A DNA stretch of 64,000 nt. Origin: Thunnus maccoyii. Its lineage: Eukaryota; Chordata; Actinopteri; Scombriformes; Scombridae. Below are positions 1 to 12,800 of the stretch, piece by piece; position 1 is the stretch's first letter; each line of letters opens with the position of its first letter. The notes below the pieces were generated by a model, which saw nothing but the letters and a program-made list of their open reading frames with translations, had not been told where the DNA came from and ran no database searches. The stretch spans positions 9,217,501-9,281,500 of the forward strand of contig NC_056535.1 of the NCBI RefSeq assembly GCF_910596095.1, given 5' to 3'. The position numbers were made by a program, and so were the translations under genes.

Positions 1-1502
1 GGGAGGGAGAAGAAATCGTGTTTGATTTTATTGTGAATTACTGCATCTGACAGATCAAAGATTTTTGTTAGTGTAGGACTCAAACGTGTCTCCCTCCCTC
101 TTTCTTTGTCTTCCTCTCTTGGTATGCTATGATCTCTGAGGAACGTCCCACCCTGTCTCTGCCTCAAACTGTTAACCCCACCTTTACCTCCTGAAAAGTT
201 GGTCTAAAAAATGCCATTCTTACATCTCTGTACTGAACCGACCTCCTTTTAACTCCTTTGTCTCTCCTGTGCCCTCATTCTCTGAGAAAACAGTATTCTT
301 ACTGCATGTTGAGGTCAGTGAGAGGAGCACTGGTCAGCAAAAGCAAAACATCAGGTACACTTAGTAAAAAAAGTCTGATAATTTAAAATTACTTGTTCGC
401 ATGAAGCCAATAGCACATGTACAGATGACTAAAGGCAATAATACATGAATCATTCTGGATAAAAACAAACCAAGTTTCTTTCCATGTAATAAAACACATT
501 AATGTCCCATGTGACTAATATCTAGCAGGGAGATAATGGTGTTAGGGGTTGTACTGGGGAGATCTGTGATCTTTGTCTGCCTGTTTGGAAAAGACATGTA
601 AATCATTTGAGAATAGTCTTAAAATGTGACACAAGAGACAGCCAGATAAGAGGAGCTGGGAGTGGGGGCTGGGACGATGAGAAGAGCGCTTACATACCAG
701 TCTGTTTAGGACAGTGATCATTTAAACACTTTAAATCATACTTTAAAGAGTATAATTGCCGTGTAACACCCATTCTCATATTGTATGTAAACTGCATGAT
801 TATTTTGGTACTAAACAAACATTTTTGTAAAAACTAAAACTCATTGTCAGTATATTATGTATTACCATGATTTTATTGACGCTAATACAGATTTTTTTGG
901 TGTAAATTTTTTACCAAATTACTAATTAAGAGAATGATTAATGGTACACTGAAATATGTCCACTGTTGAGTAAAATGAAACAATGACTACACAGGCTTTT
1001 TGTGCAAACAAACTTATGTATGTTTTATCTAATAATGTTCTAAAAGAGAAAACTTAACTTGAAATTACAAAAATGAATTGTTATTATTATGTCTATGTGC
1101 AGGAAGGAATTAGTTGTCCATAAATCTTTCAGTGGTAAACTGTGAAAAGCTTTTTTTTGTTGTTATTTTTAGGGGGGTTTAGGATATCTTTAGTGCCAGG
1201 TGCTCCTTTCTGTGGGGTTGTTGGACTGCACTTCCTAGAACTCAATTGCCATTAAATCAGTTTGACTCTACTAATGTCACATCATTGGGTTTTTTCCATT
1301 TTGTTTTAAATGTGTAGGTGATGTTACTTACTTTATCTGTTCAATTGATAAATCAGTAAGGCATGCTACTGACAGCTATTTTTTCACCAAGTTTTTTCTG
1401 GTTTTAATTATTTCCCGCATTATTACTCATTTAGGGTGATCAATAACACAAGGTGTCTCAGCAAACCTTACATTCAAAAAGATAAAAAAAGAAGGATCAA
1501 AA
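1..1502. other. Non-coding AT-rich DNA
   Basis: No open frame with family resemblance, no strong repeat and no RNA gene recognised. Homopolymer A and T runs are common. Confidence 0.6.
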
Positions 1503-1845
1503 CAGTGGATTCCAACCCTTTTCACTTGTGACCTCTTAATTCAAACCCTTATCTACTTGAGCCCCTCATCACTGGTTGCATGTCCATAAGTTGTGAGCAG
1601 TTTTGATTTCCCCTTTCAGATTGTTTTACAGTATTTGAAAGATTTTAGTTGCCTGCAAAGGTACAACTACGCTGTATTTTACAAGAAAAGTTAAAAAAAA
1701 CAATTTGTGCAGCAAATTTTTAATTTTTAAAAAAAAATTTCCTAATGCAGTAGCTCCCAACCTGTTTTGTCTAATGAATCCTCACAGTCCTACACCATAT
1801 TGCAACCCCTTCTGGGGGTCCCTATCCCTGGGTTGGGAACCAGTG
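1503..1845. mobile_element. hAT-like non-autonomous remnant, apparently nested
   Basis: The left end CAGTGGATTCCAACCC (1503-1518) and right end GGGTTGGGAACCAGTG (1830-1845) are imperfect inverted repeats of the CAGTGGTTCCCAACC type typical of hAT elements. A second left-end-like sequence, CAGTAGCTCCCAACCTGTTT, starts near 1748, so a shorter copy may lie inside a longer one. No clean 8-bp target duplication was found, consistent with age. Confidence 0.6.
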
Positions 1846-4291
1846 AGATACAGAACAAAAAGTACAGCTCTATTATTAATGTCAGAGGAATTTTTCCAAA
1901 AGACTTACAAGATACTAAATATTTCCATTTGCATGATCACAACTGTGATATATGACTTTATTTCCATGTAAATACGTCACTATTCCACCCTCCTACTACC
2001 TACTGTATTGATCCCCTCACATCCCACCCGGCTCTGTTTTGGTGTGGTGTGGTCTTAAGTGGTTGGACCAGGGAGTTCTGTCCCGCGGCCCATCCGTTGG
2101 CTGGTTCCTAATCCAGTTAGGGCTGAGGGGGTCTGGCGTTTCCCGTCTTGGCTGAGCAGGCTGTGCTAAATAAGGTTTTTACTTGCCCCGGGGAGCCCAA
2201 CTTTAATGGACGCTGCTAAATGAATACATGAAAAAGAGAGGCAGGCCAGTGCAGGAAAGGCTGCTTGAATCAGAGGAGAAGTAAGGACAGTGACAGTAAT
2301 TAACAGGTAAAGTGATCAGTCAATCCCCTGATCAATCAAATGTGAATCCATCATTATCTCAGATGATCAGTGACAAAGCTGCATCTTAAGGACAAGGAAG
2401 TGAACGAATTTGCTGATGTCCCCCTGCAGCTACAGACATTTAATAAGTTAAATAAGGCTGTGGTAATGCCGTGAAGCTCTTACTGAATCAACATGGAGGC
2501 GGCAGAGGTCTATACACTGCCCAGTGCACTTCCTTTCTCCCACTAGTGCAAGAACACTATTGTGTGTATGAATGTATTTATAAGCTGTAGCCAGTGTTAC
2601 GGCTACTTGGAGCCCTTTGGTACAGTTAGAAAATAGCTCCATCCCTGCACTCTTTCTCCCTCACACACACACACACACAGACCCACAAACAAACAGCCCT
2701 CCACTCCACCCTTTCCCACTGGGTCCATGGGATGGGCAGTGGACTCAGGGGAAATGAGGTAACACATACACACCCACACATAGAAAACACAGTGGCAGTC
2801 TAGCACCATTCAGGCCTCTGTTCTGCTCTGTCCATCAAAGCTGTCAATCTCGGGGCATTTCTCATTGCTTCCCCCCCGCCAGACCTCAACCCACCTTTTA
2901 AGGCCCGGAATATTTGGTTCAGTCGGTTGCCATGGGAATCATCCAGATGTTGGCCTCTGATTAGCTGGCGACGGTCAAATGAAATCAGAAGAGCTGTGAT
3001 AAGATCGCGGGGCGACAGAGACTGGGAGAGTGGTGGCCGCAAGCAGGAGCGGGGGTGGGGGTTGAGGAGTCATAGGAAGTCATAGAAAAGGGGGGGCAGG
3101 GGGCATTAGTAAGGGGATTGCACACATATTCACACACTTTAGTGCAACTCACTGGGGAGTGCTATTTTTTCATCCAAACACTTTCAATTTTCAGTCAGCG
3201 TAATCTTTCTTTCTACTGCACCAGAGCTCAGCAGCATGTAAAAATGGCACAATTTTCACTCACTCAAAACCAAACAATCACCCTCTGTTTGTTTACTGAA
3301 TGAAAATGTGCCATGAACATTTGTATTGAGTGACAACAGAGCACCTTTGACTCGTTCCCTTTCTCCTGAGGGAGACAAAACAGAAATAAACGGATGTCTT
3401 GGAGCAACCCATTAATCCCAAAGAGAGGTTGATGTTAAGTGACCTATATGACTTTGAATTTGCAGTGAACGCCGGTGCTTTCGCTCTGGTGAGGCTGATT
3501 CCACGAGTGATATGAGGGCTACAACCTGCACATTCAAATGGCTTTTAAACACAGTCCAAACAGTGCTTCACTTCTCCCCTACCTGTCCCGCAAGTACCTA
3601 ATCGCATCCAAAGTCCCATTTCCTGTCAATGAAATTACATTAAACATCTCCCTCTAGGTCCTTGTCCAAAGTGACCCCAAACTCGCTGTGACTGATAAGA
3701 GTGATAACTAGGTAAAGGCTGAAGCACTTCCCAGTGTTCGGTCTGTGAAAAGAGCTACATTGAGAGGAACACGGGGAGCTTGGCCCTGCCCCTGCTCGCT
3801 CCATTTTCCAATAAACTCCAGCAATCAGATCAGCGCTGCTTTAAATGGACGACTTGATGGCAGCAGGCTGCATTAGCCGCCGGTGTTCTCCCAATCCGAT
3901 TAGACAGAGACAGTGACAGTTTCCAGCCAAAAGAGGCAGGTAACACACACACACACACACACAAACACAAAGCAAAGACATTATTACTATATTTACCGGT
4001 ATTTAAATATGTCGAAGCTCACAAACACACAGATATGAACTACAGTTTCCATAAAAAAGAAAGGTATGAATGTGAAAGGGGATCACACACACATACACAG
4101 TCACACATACATGCAGGACCTCTTGTGGCCATTTGTGCTAATTGGATGGTCAGAGGCAGATGTCATTATTGTTGAGCAGTCAGCCACTTGATGTTTCCAA
4201 GTTGTTATGCAGTCATTTGGGCATATTAGCAGCTCCTTCAGGGCAGAGGTCATGCCCCAAGGCTATGTTATGTGTCAGTTTGCGCGCATGT

Positions 4292-4292
<1 letters not shown>

Positions 4293-4332
<40 letters not shown>
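4293..4332. repeat. (GT)n microsatellite
   Basis: About 20 uninterrupted GT units. Confidence 0.95.
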
Positions 4333-4336
<4 letters not shown>

Positions 4337-7300
4337 TGTGTCCGTTAGTGATTTATGTGTGTAAAAACGACTCTCTCTCTAATGGCTCCCCTGCTTTGAG
4401 GACCAGCCTTTTACGGTCATATAATTACCCCTGATTGTTTTATGCACACAATGGGGTGCTTTTTCGTAGTGCACGTGCCTGACATGAAAACCTGGCAACA
4501 AGCTGCTAAGTGCAACAGGCAGTGTCATAAAAATGGTTGCCATACTTCAGATAGTTAAAACCCCTTTCTGGACAGCTGCTCCTCCTCGGGACTTACAGCA
4601 GAGAGAATGGTCCCTCAGTGTGCTTATCAGGTAAAATAAACCTCAATGATGCAAAGTAATGGCTGGGTTATATGAGAATGCGTGTGTGAGGTAGAGACTG
4701 GAAACTCTGGTCCTTATCACAGCGCTAGACAGAGAGGAGTGAGACTGTACTTAACAGATTTAGACGCTCAGTGAAGCCCAGCACCTGGACAGAGAGAGAG
4801 GAGAGGAGAGTTGTGTCTCAGGTTACAGAGTAGCCAGTCCGGCCTAAAGTGAAGAGATACAGAGAAAACCTGGACAAATCAACGGTGCTAAAAGTTTTAT
4901 CAAGAAGGCAGACCGACCAGCTGTATTCATGATTCAAGTCATTTGTGTTCCCTTTGGACAAAACTGTGCAACTGCTGAAGTTGTAAAATGCAATGAACCC
5001 CTCTTCTGTCCCCCCCCTTTTCCATCTACAAAGTAGATGTAGATGGAAAGATTCAAAATGAGTTTACTCCTGCATAACTGTGTGAGCTGATAAAAGCAGA
5101 CCACCGGCTGTTTTTTAGTGTTTTGTGTTAGAAACACATTTGTGCAGCGCTGCGCTACCTGACGCCTTCTGATCCTGTGGCTGATGATGGACTGCGGATC
5201 AGCCAGTTAATTTAGGCCAGATAAAAGCCTCTCATCTCCGCCGAGGTAGATTACTGTAATAGCAGCCTTTCTCATCTTTTGATCTTTTTTACTGCTGCGT
5301 CTGTTCATTTGCATGTGTCAGGGATACAGCTTTATTTAGGGCGCTTATTAATGGGAACAGGAGGGATTCTAGATACTAAAACCTGAGGCAGATTAGCACT
5401 GACCCCCCTGGATCTCACATGCATGCTGTTTCTTCACATACATTTATGAGCATATTATCTGTGTGTGCAGCTACACACTCGCATCTTATAATAGTGTAAA
5501 TACACACAAATATGTATGAGTACTGTGTACACAGACACATAATCTTATAACGCTGTATGTGAACAAACAGCATACAGAAAAGAACGCAAACTCAAAAAGT
5601 GATGCACACACACACACACAGTATATTTAGAAAGACAGAGATGCAGACGCACAACAACACACACGCTTTTAGACAAACACAAACATTCCTTCATGCCTGC
5701 CCCTCACTGACAGTATGTTGGACTTCTAAGCGTTCTCTCAGGCCTCGGTCTGTCATCCTCCTGTCTCTCCCCGGCTGCTTCGCTGCGGCAGATATGGTCG
5801 ATGTGGACGTGTACTTTGTCCAGATCATCCGTGAGATGAGATGAGAGGAAGTGGGAGGTATTGTTCTTCCTGTGGCGCTAAGCCCCTGGGCGATTACCCT
5901 GTCAGGAGGGAGAACTCAGCGCCGGCGCCGACTGCCACAAACCAGCGCTAAATCCCAACTGATCGCAAAAGAGGCCGATTTTGCACTTTAGATTCCTCCC
6001 ATCTCTTAATGCGGCCGATGAGGCAGAGGATCTTCGCCTCTCCCTCATCTTATCCGCTGCTGCTATCCTCCTCAGCCGGTGGCGTCAACCCCTAAGCTTG
6101 CGCTGCGGGGATAAGACTCAACGCCTTGTCAGGCCAGATCAATGTGATTTTACAATGCAGTCCGAGAGAGGGGCCCGTATAGCCAAGCGTGGCTAAACAA
6201 CAGCACATACCCCCTTCCACATGCTCAAGTAGTGTTCAAAAGTGACTCTTGCCACCTCCTTGTATCTAGCTTGCTCAAATAAGATACCATAATCTAACAA
6301 CAATCTTGTACACAAAACCTGCCAACTGCATCTCCTAAATCTGACTACCTCACACATACCTGCACTATCTCTCCCCTCTTTCCTCTCTCTATCTTTAAGT
6401 TTATCAGAGGGGTTGATCTCGCTGAATGCCTCATTGAACTCCTCCATCGGTTTATCTTATCTATTTTCTCAGAAACACTCCTCGGGACAGTTCTTCAAAT
6501 TCCTCCTCAAGTCGTCAAAGCATTTTTTTTCTTAGCTAGATGACTTGAGGATACGTCCCCTGAAGATGACACTATCATGTGTGTTCGTGTGACAGAGGAT
6601 GCTTATGTTAGAAGGGAATTAATAATGATACGGCAATTATGGTATTGTATAATGAAGTCAGTAACAGTATTATTAGGTATTTTTTATGGCATTTCGTTCT
6701 GTGAAAAACTGTAAGAGAAAAAGGTTTCGTTGGAAAGAAGGCTTGGGGGCAGATTGACTGAAGGTGAAATGAGAAATAACAGAAATATCGTTCCCCATCA
6801 GAGCATCCAGCTGCATGATGACATCCTCCTCCCTGCCAAGTCCTGCGACTGATTTCCTGTTTGGGTTTGATTATCATATAGAGCCTCGCTAGTATATCAT
6901 CCCCTCCCTCTCTTCTCCTCTCCTCTCCTTTAGTTTTACGAGTGACAGTTGGGAATAAAGTAGAGCGTAAATCTCTGGCAGTAATAAAGCTGCTCAGGCC
7001 AATGTTCCTTCCTAATGCTGGTTCGTCTCTCCCTCATCACAAATTTGTACTTTTTACAAGACAAGCCCCGACTGCCTTTCATTTCTCCCACTAAGTCATC
7101 CTCAAGTGTCAGCTCTCAATCCAGGTTTAAGAGTTTTGGGAGATCCATGGTCTAACGCAAATATATCCTCTAGTGTAGCAACAAAAAAGGACACACATAT
7201 AAATGCAGTGTGTGCTCACGAGCTTGTCTCTCCACACAAACGTACCTCTAAAAACTTTTGCACACACATACACACCGTTCCCTTTGCCTGACCACATTCC

Positions 7301-7508
7301 TGTAAAGGGCGATCATGAATCTTGGCCAGGAATCCTGTGCTGGTAAAGCAGCCTGTGGCAGCACTCCTCCTATCCCCAATAAAGTCATCCCTGGGTGGGC
7401 AGGAGAGCCCCACACCTCCCTGACCTCCATCCATCAGCCGGGGGGAGTGCTCGCCTCTGCTCGCTGACTGGATCCTAAATCCATCTGCCAGCAGGCAGCA
7501 CCAGGCTT

Positions 7509-7509
7509 C

Positions 7510-7534
<25 letters not shown>
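7509..7534. repeat. (CA)n microsatellite
   Basis: 13 CA units, continuing as interrupted CA repeats to about 7,556. Confidence 0.95.
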
Positions 7535-7546
<12 letters not shown>

Positions 7547-10500
7547 TTACACACACCCTCCAGCAGCATCTAACCTGTCCGAAGCCCACAGGTGTCAAAA
7601 CATGCACTAACAGCTCCAGACACAGCTCACCGTCTAATCAGTCAACTGTTAGATAATCCCGTCAAGTGGTCAGCTATTCAACTCTTGACTTATCACTTAC
7701 AAATCCCTTTTCTGCTCCTCATTTATCATAATGGGAAGGGCACATTTCCATTAATTTAGGAAAACTTGAAGATCACAAGAGCAGCATGTGAATGATCTCA
7801 TAAAGCAAACACAACACTCACATTTATGCTGATTACACCTCTCTATTCTGAAGCAGTATAAGTCATTCGACTGTAAGAGGAACTGAGTGGCCGCAGGTGG
7901 GTGTCAGGGGACTGAAAAGGGTCCCTAGATGTATTCAAAGAAAATTGCAGTCAGACTGGTACTAGTCTGACTCATTGTGCTTTAAAAAGTGAAATCTGTC
8001 ATGACCAATCTCAGCATAATTATACAAAATAATCTCAAAGTGACACAGTAGTCAGTCAAAACTCAAGTTTGATATTCCCCAAGCCCCCATCATTCATCTG
8101 GTTTAATCTTTTTCACAATTTTGCTTGTCTGCAGAATTCTTATCTTAAAATTTAACCATGAATCAATCCAATGGAGTGCAGTATATCTGTGAAAATGAAG
8201 ATTTTGAGATTACTCATTTTAAGGATTTAGCCATTTTCCTATCTGTGTTGACAGAGATCCTCATAAAACTGACCTAAAGAAGTATGATGCATGTTTGTCG
8301 TTTTCAAATATAAACAGCATTTTCAGATTTATCCAGCTTGGTGACAATGTAATCTAAGGATTGCTACTTTATTTGCACTGTGGGTCATTGATACAACCAC
8401 ATTACCGGACAAAGTTTCACAATTAATTTTCCTCAGTGCTTGATTTTGATGTGTTACTAATGATGTCGTCAAGTCAAAATCACCCCAGAAGAACATGGAC
8501 TTAATATGCTTGGCAGAGACTGCCTTGTTATTCATTCAGACCTTACCACAGTTTTAACTGGAACTGTGCACAGCAAACTTATCTTGAAAAGATAAATAAA
8601 TTTTATTATTTTACTGTTTGTTTTTATAGGAACAGCATGAACCAATGCCACACACCACAGCATTTATAGCCTAAGTCCGTTTGCACTGCCTGTCCGTAAA
8701 TGGCCTTTCATAAAAACACACACAGCATAACAGCAACACAAAAGACATATTATAAATAGTACAAATTATAGTTTAAGTAGTCTCAACAAATGGCACCTGA
8801 TCTTACAAAACAACATGCTTGATCGCCCCTCACACACTAGCAAAGTTTCCTTGATTCATGGCCTCGAAAAACACTTGAAAAGCACATTACAAAATTTCAA
8901 TGCATAATCTATTCTGATCTGAGTAAACCACCAGAGTGAAATCCCTCTACAGCCGTGACCCACAATGGCCAGAAAACCCTTTTCAATTTGGGGATCCGCT
9001 GACAGACAGGGCCAATTACACTAGTTTCTGGTATTATTTTTGACAGCAAAACTTTTACATACAATTTCTCAGATGAAACTCGACAGCAACCAACAGCCCA
9101 ATCAAAAGCCACAAACTCAACTCTGACTGACTGGATTCTCTTTGTAGAAAAATGATTCCCTGGGGTATAAGCTTGAAAAACACAGAGTCAGATGGTCATT
9201 TGACCAGTTAGTGCATGCTAGGTCAAACAAACACAGACCCTGAGGCTGCCATAATGTCAGAGGCCAAAGACTGAGAGCCGCAGCGGTGTGCAGGAAAACC
9301 CTGCCGCATATAGTAGAAATGCAGTCTGTAAACAACAGAGTAGTTCAGTAACATGGGTTTTTAATAAATATGTAGGGACACTGATACCTAAGACACACTC
9401 ACACTCACACACACGCACACACACACACGTCAGCATACCCCAGTAGATCAGAGTCTGTTTCTCACAGGGGTGGGACTGTGGGAACCATGCTGTCACTTCC
9501 TGTGCCCGCGGGCCTCATCCAATCGTCATCAGATAAGAGCCACGACTCTGCCAATCAGAGCTGGGCCTCAGCTTCACATGACGGGGCAGGGGACACGATA
9601 AGGACATAACTTGCCAGGGAAAACGTCTTGATCTCAATTGTACTCCCTTAAACCCGACCCTCTCCCCCCTTCCCACCAAAATAGTTGTTTGGAGACAAGG
9701 TTTCTTTTTGTCTTTTGCCCATAATTACGTTCCCTTTCATCTGCCCCCCTGTTCCCCTTGACCCCTACTCTGGGGTCAGTGGCCAGGATATCCCACTCTC
9801 TCTGGGCCAATAATGTGCCTTTTAGGGGTTGATGAAGAGGGGCATTCATGCCAGGGCAGACAGGAGAGCAGCGAGGAGAGTAATCACTCCATCACACTCT
9901 GCCCCCGTCTGTCCCAGCTCCTGCCCAAACACCCAAACAGCTCGCCTTGCTTCTTACATCAAAGACCTGGACCCAGACTGCAGCCTCAGCCTCAGCCCTG
10001 CACAGCACAGAGGGTGACTGTGTCACCAGCCAGGGAAAAAGCAAAGTGGCTCACCAATGTAGTTGTGATCACCGGGGAAAACCCCCTGAGAGATTTCACA
10101 ATCACAATTGTGATATAGTGATGGTATTTCTGCTGCTTAAAAAGATGATTCAAAGAAAGTCTCTCATTCTGGCTTAAGTGGAAGCACACTTATTGCATGC
10201 AATACTGAGATACACACCCACACTATCATCAAACACACCACTAAAATAGGATCGCAACAGCTGGAAACCTGCACAATGAGTCATTAAGGAAGTGAGTGAA
10301 TTTTGGGGAATTTTCCATTAGCTAGACCTTGGGCCGTCACACAGGCCTTACATACATTAGCATTGTTCCTGAGCAGCTATCACAGGTGGTGGTCTGGCTT
10401 ATAGTCTCTAGACACTGTCTGAGTTACACCAACTGTAGTCAGGTTGTGTCAACATTATGAATGTATTTTAAAGTGGAACACGCCAAAGGAGTGTCACAAC

Positions 10501-12736
10501 ATATCTATAGCATGTCTATGAGTATCTGTCTGGCTTTACTTTACTGTAAATGTTGGAGGGCCTCTCTTGACCCTGCATGCAAAGAACAATAAGCAAAGTG
10601 TGAGGCAGTATCTTAAAGCATTCCTCAAAAAGAGTTGAAGAATGACTGGAATTCTGCCAAAATCTTTCACACTCAAAAGCCCCGCACCCTAACTGTTACA
10701 AAAACCAACTGCACTGCGATACGGCAAACTCAGCTTTCAGGTCTAACACGTATATTTCATGGAACTGAAACACAATACAACAGACAATTCACACTAAGAA
10801 CAACAGGGATGCTGTGGCTTCATCAGCAGTGTCAGCCACAGGCCTGAATAGACCTCAACCAGTCTGCCTGCAGCCTCCCAGCTTTTAGAGTTTCACTGTG
10901 ATCAATAGCTGGATTAATTGCTGAAAGGGCGGAGGGAGGAGGAGCGGAGCGAGGAGGAGAAGGGGGGAAGGAGGTCGTCAGAGCCCCAGGCAGGGGAGGG
11001 TTTTCAGAAGGTGGGGGTTAAGATGGTGCTGACAGGCAGGGAAAGCTGAAGGGATTTAAAAGGCGAGCGGAGGGGAGCTGGAGTTGGAGCAGTAAGAGCT
11101 GGAGAGGGAGCTTCACCCCACCCCACCCCAGGTCACCTGGCAGCGCGCAGGGCGGCGGGCCGTCAGATTAGGATCTGAGAGGGGGAGATAACGAGTTTAT
11201 TGCCCCCTGGACGGGGCTGTTGGAGCCAGGGAAGGAGGAGGGCAGGCCAAGCAGGCTGGGGTGGGAGGCTGAATGGTGGTGGTGGGCGTTTGTGTTTGTT
11301 TTAACCTGGGGAGATAGATGCAGCCAGGCAGGATCTTTATGAAAGAGCAGCCCGGCAGGGCAGTAAAACACAGAGGCTGGATGGTTAGAATACCAGCAAC
11401 ACCACTCAACCAACAGTTACAGCAGCTCGTCCATCACAGCCTCGACACATACATGCACTTGCATATGCGCATGTGCTCGGAAACACACACACACACAACT
11501 TTATAATCTCTGCACGTGTGTCTGTGTTGTTCCGTGGGTTAGCAAGTAGCTGCACAAATTGATTGTCAAGTGCTCAGTGAATAGCCCAATTGATATTGCA
11601 AATAATTATATTGCTTGCCATTTCCACCACTGTCCTAATTTGTGTTGAGTAAATTAATGTCCATGGGCCTGTTAGGAATTCCACTTCCTCATTGATCAAC
11701 AATGTGTACTTTCATGTTATCTCCTGAGTTATTGGAAATGGGATAAGCCCGATCCTATTACAAGCAAACACAGAATAATGTATGAAATCTATATGTATTT
11801 CACACCACTGTGATCTTTGGTCACTGTATTCTGCGCACGTATTGGGAGCTTGTATTAGCTTTGCGTGTCTGGCCCAGGCTCTGGAGGAGAGATAAGGGGA
11901 GCGGATATGAGAAATATGAAAAATAGCACTGTGATAGGATGATCAGTGAGAATGAGCAATACCGGCCGCAGTGACAAATGGGACAGGGAGCCAAAGAGGA
12001 GAGCAATGCAAAACGGCATTAGAGCCAAGGACAGAATGATTTTCCAAGAGGAGTGGAGACGAAACATACTTTCTTAGAACGAACAGGTCAATAATAACCT
12101 CCTGATATCAGTCACTTAGTCATTTATTCTATTTCACATTTCTCAGTTCCATGTCATCTAAGAGTCTTTTTAACACTGAAACTGAAATACACTCTGTAGC
12201 ACAGGTGCTGCTATGTTGCTGCATGCATTAATGTGTAATACTAGGGATTTTAAAAGTCTACGTTGTGATATATTTCTAATTTAAAGAAGAATGTAAGTTA
12301 AAACACTGGCAGCACCAGAGAAGACCTGCTTTATATCGTGCTACTTAATGTATCTCATCTTACAAAGACAAGATTAGATTACATGATATGTTTGGGTGAT
12401 ATTCAGGGAACAATCCACCCAAACAATTGAAAATAGACAGACATCCGCAGCATCAAGAGAAATACGATGAATAGCATGGATACTCCTCAAACACACAAAC
12501 CCCCATGCTCTCTTCAACACTCACTCTCGTACACACTCTCAAAGAGATTTTGGGGCCCTGTGGAGCGGCACGTGAGCGGCCCTCTGTCAGCTGTGTTTGC
12601 AGTGAGGCAGGCGAGGGGCGCCCTGCACCTCCGAAAGAGGGTAGCGACCCAGGGAAATGTGAGAAAGGAGGGGTGCTCTGTGGAAAGGCCAAGGCCTGGA
12701 GAGGAGAGAAAAGAGCAGCCACAAAACAGCTTTCCT

Positions 12737-12739
<3 letters not shown>

Positions 12740-12771
<32 letters not shown>

Positions 12772-12800
12772 CAGAGGGGGGGGGGGGGGGGGCTAGGGGG
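12740..12800. repeat. (GA)n tract followed by poly-G runs
   Basis: About 14 GA units (12740-12768) followed by 17 G (12776-12792) and a further G run. This is an all-purine mirror-like tract with potential to form triplex or quadruplex DNA. Confidence 0.95.
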
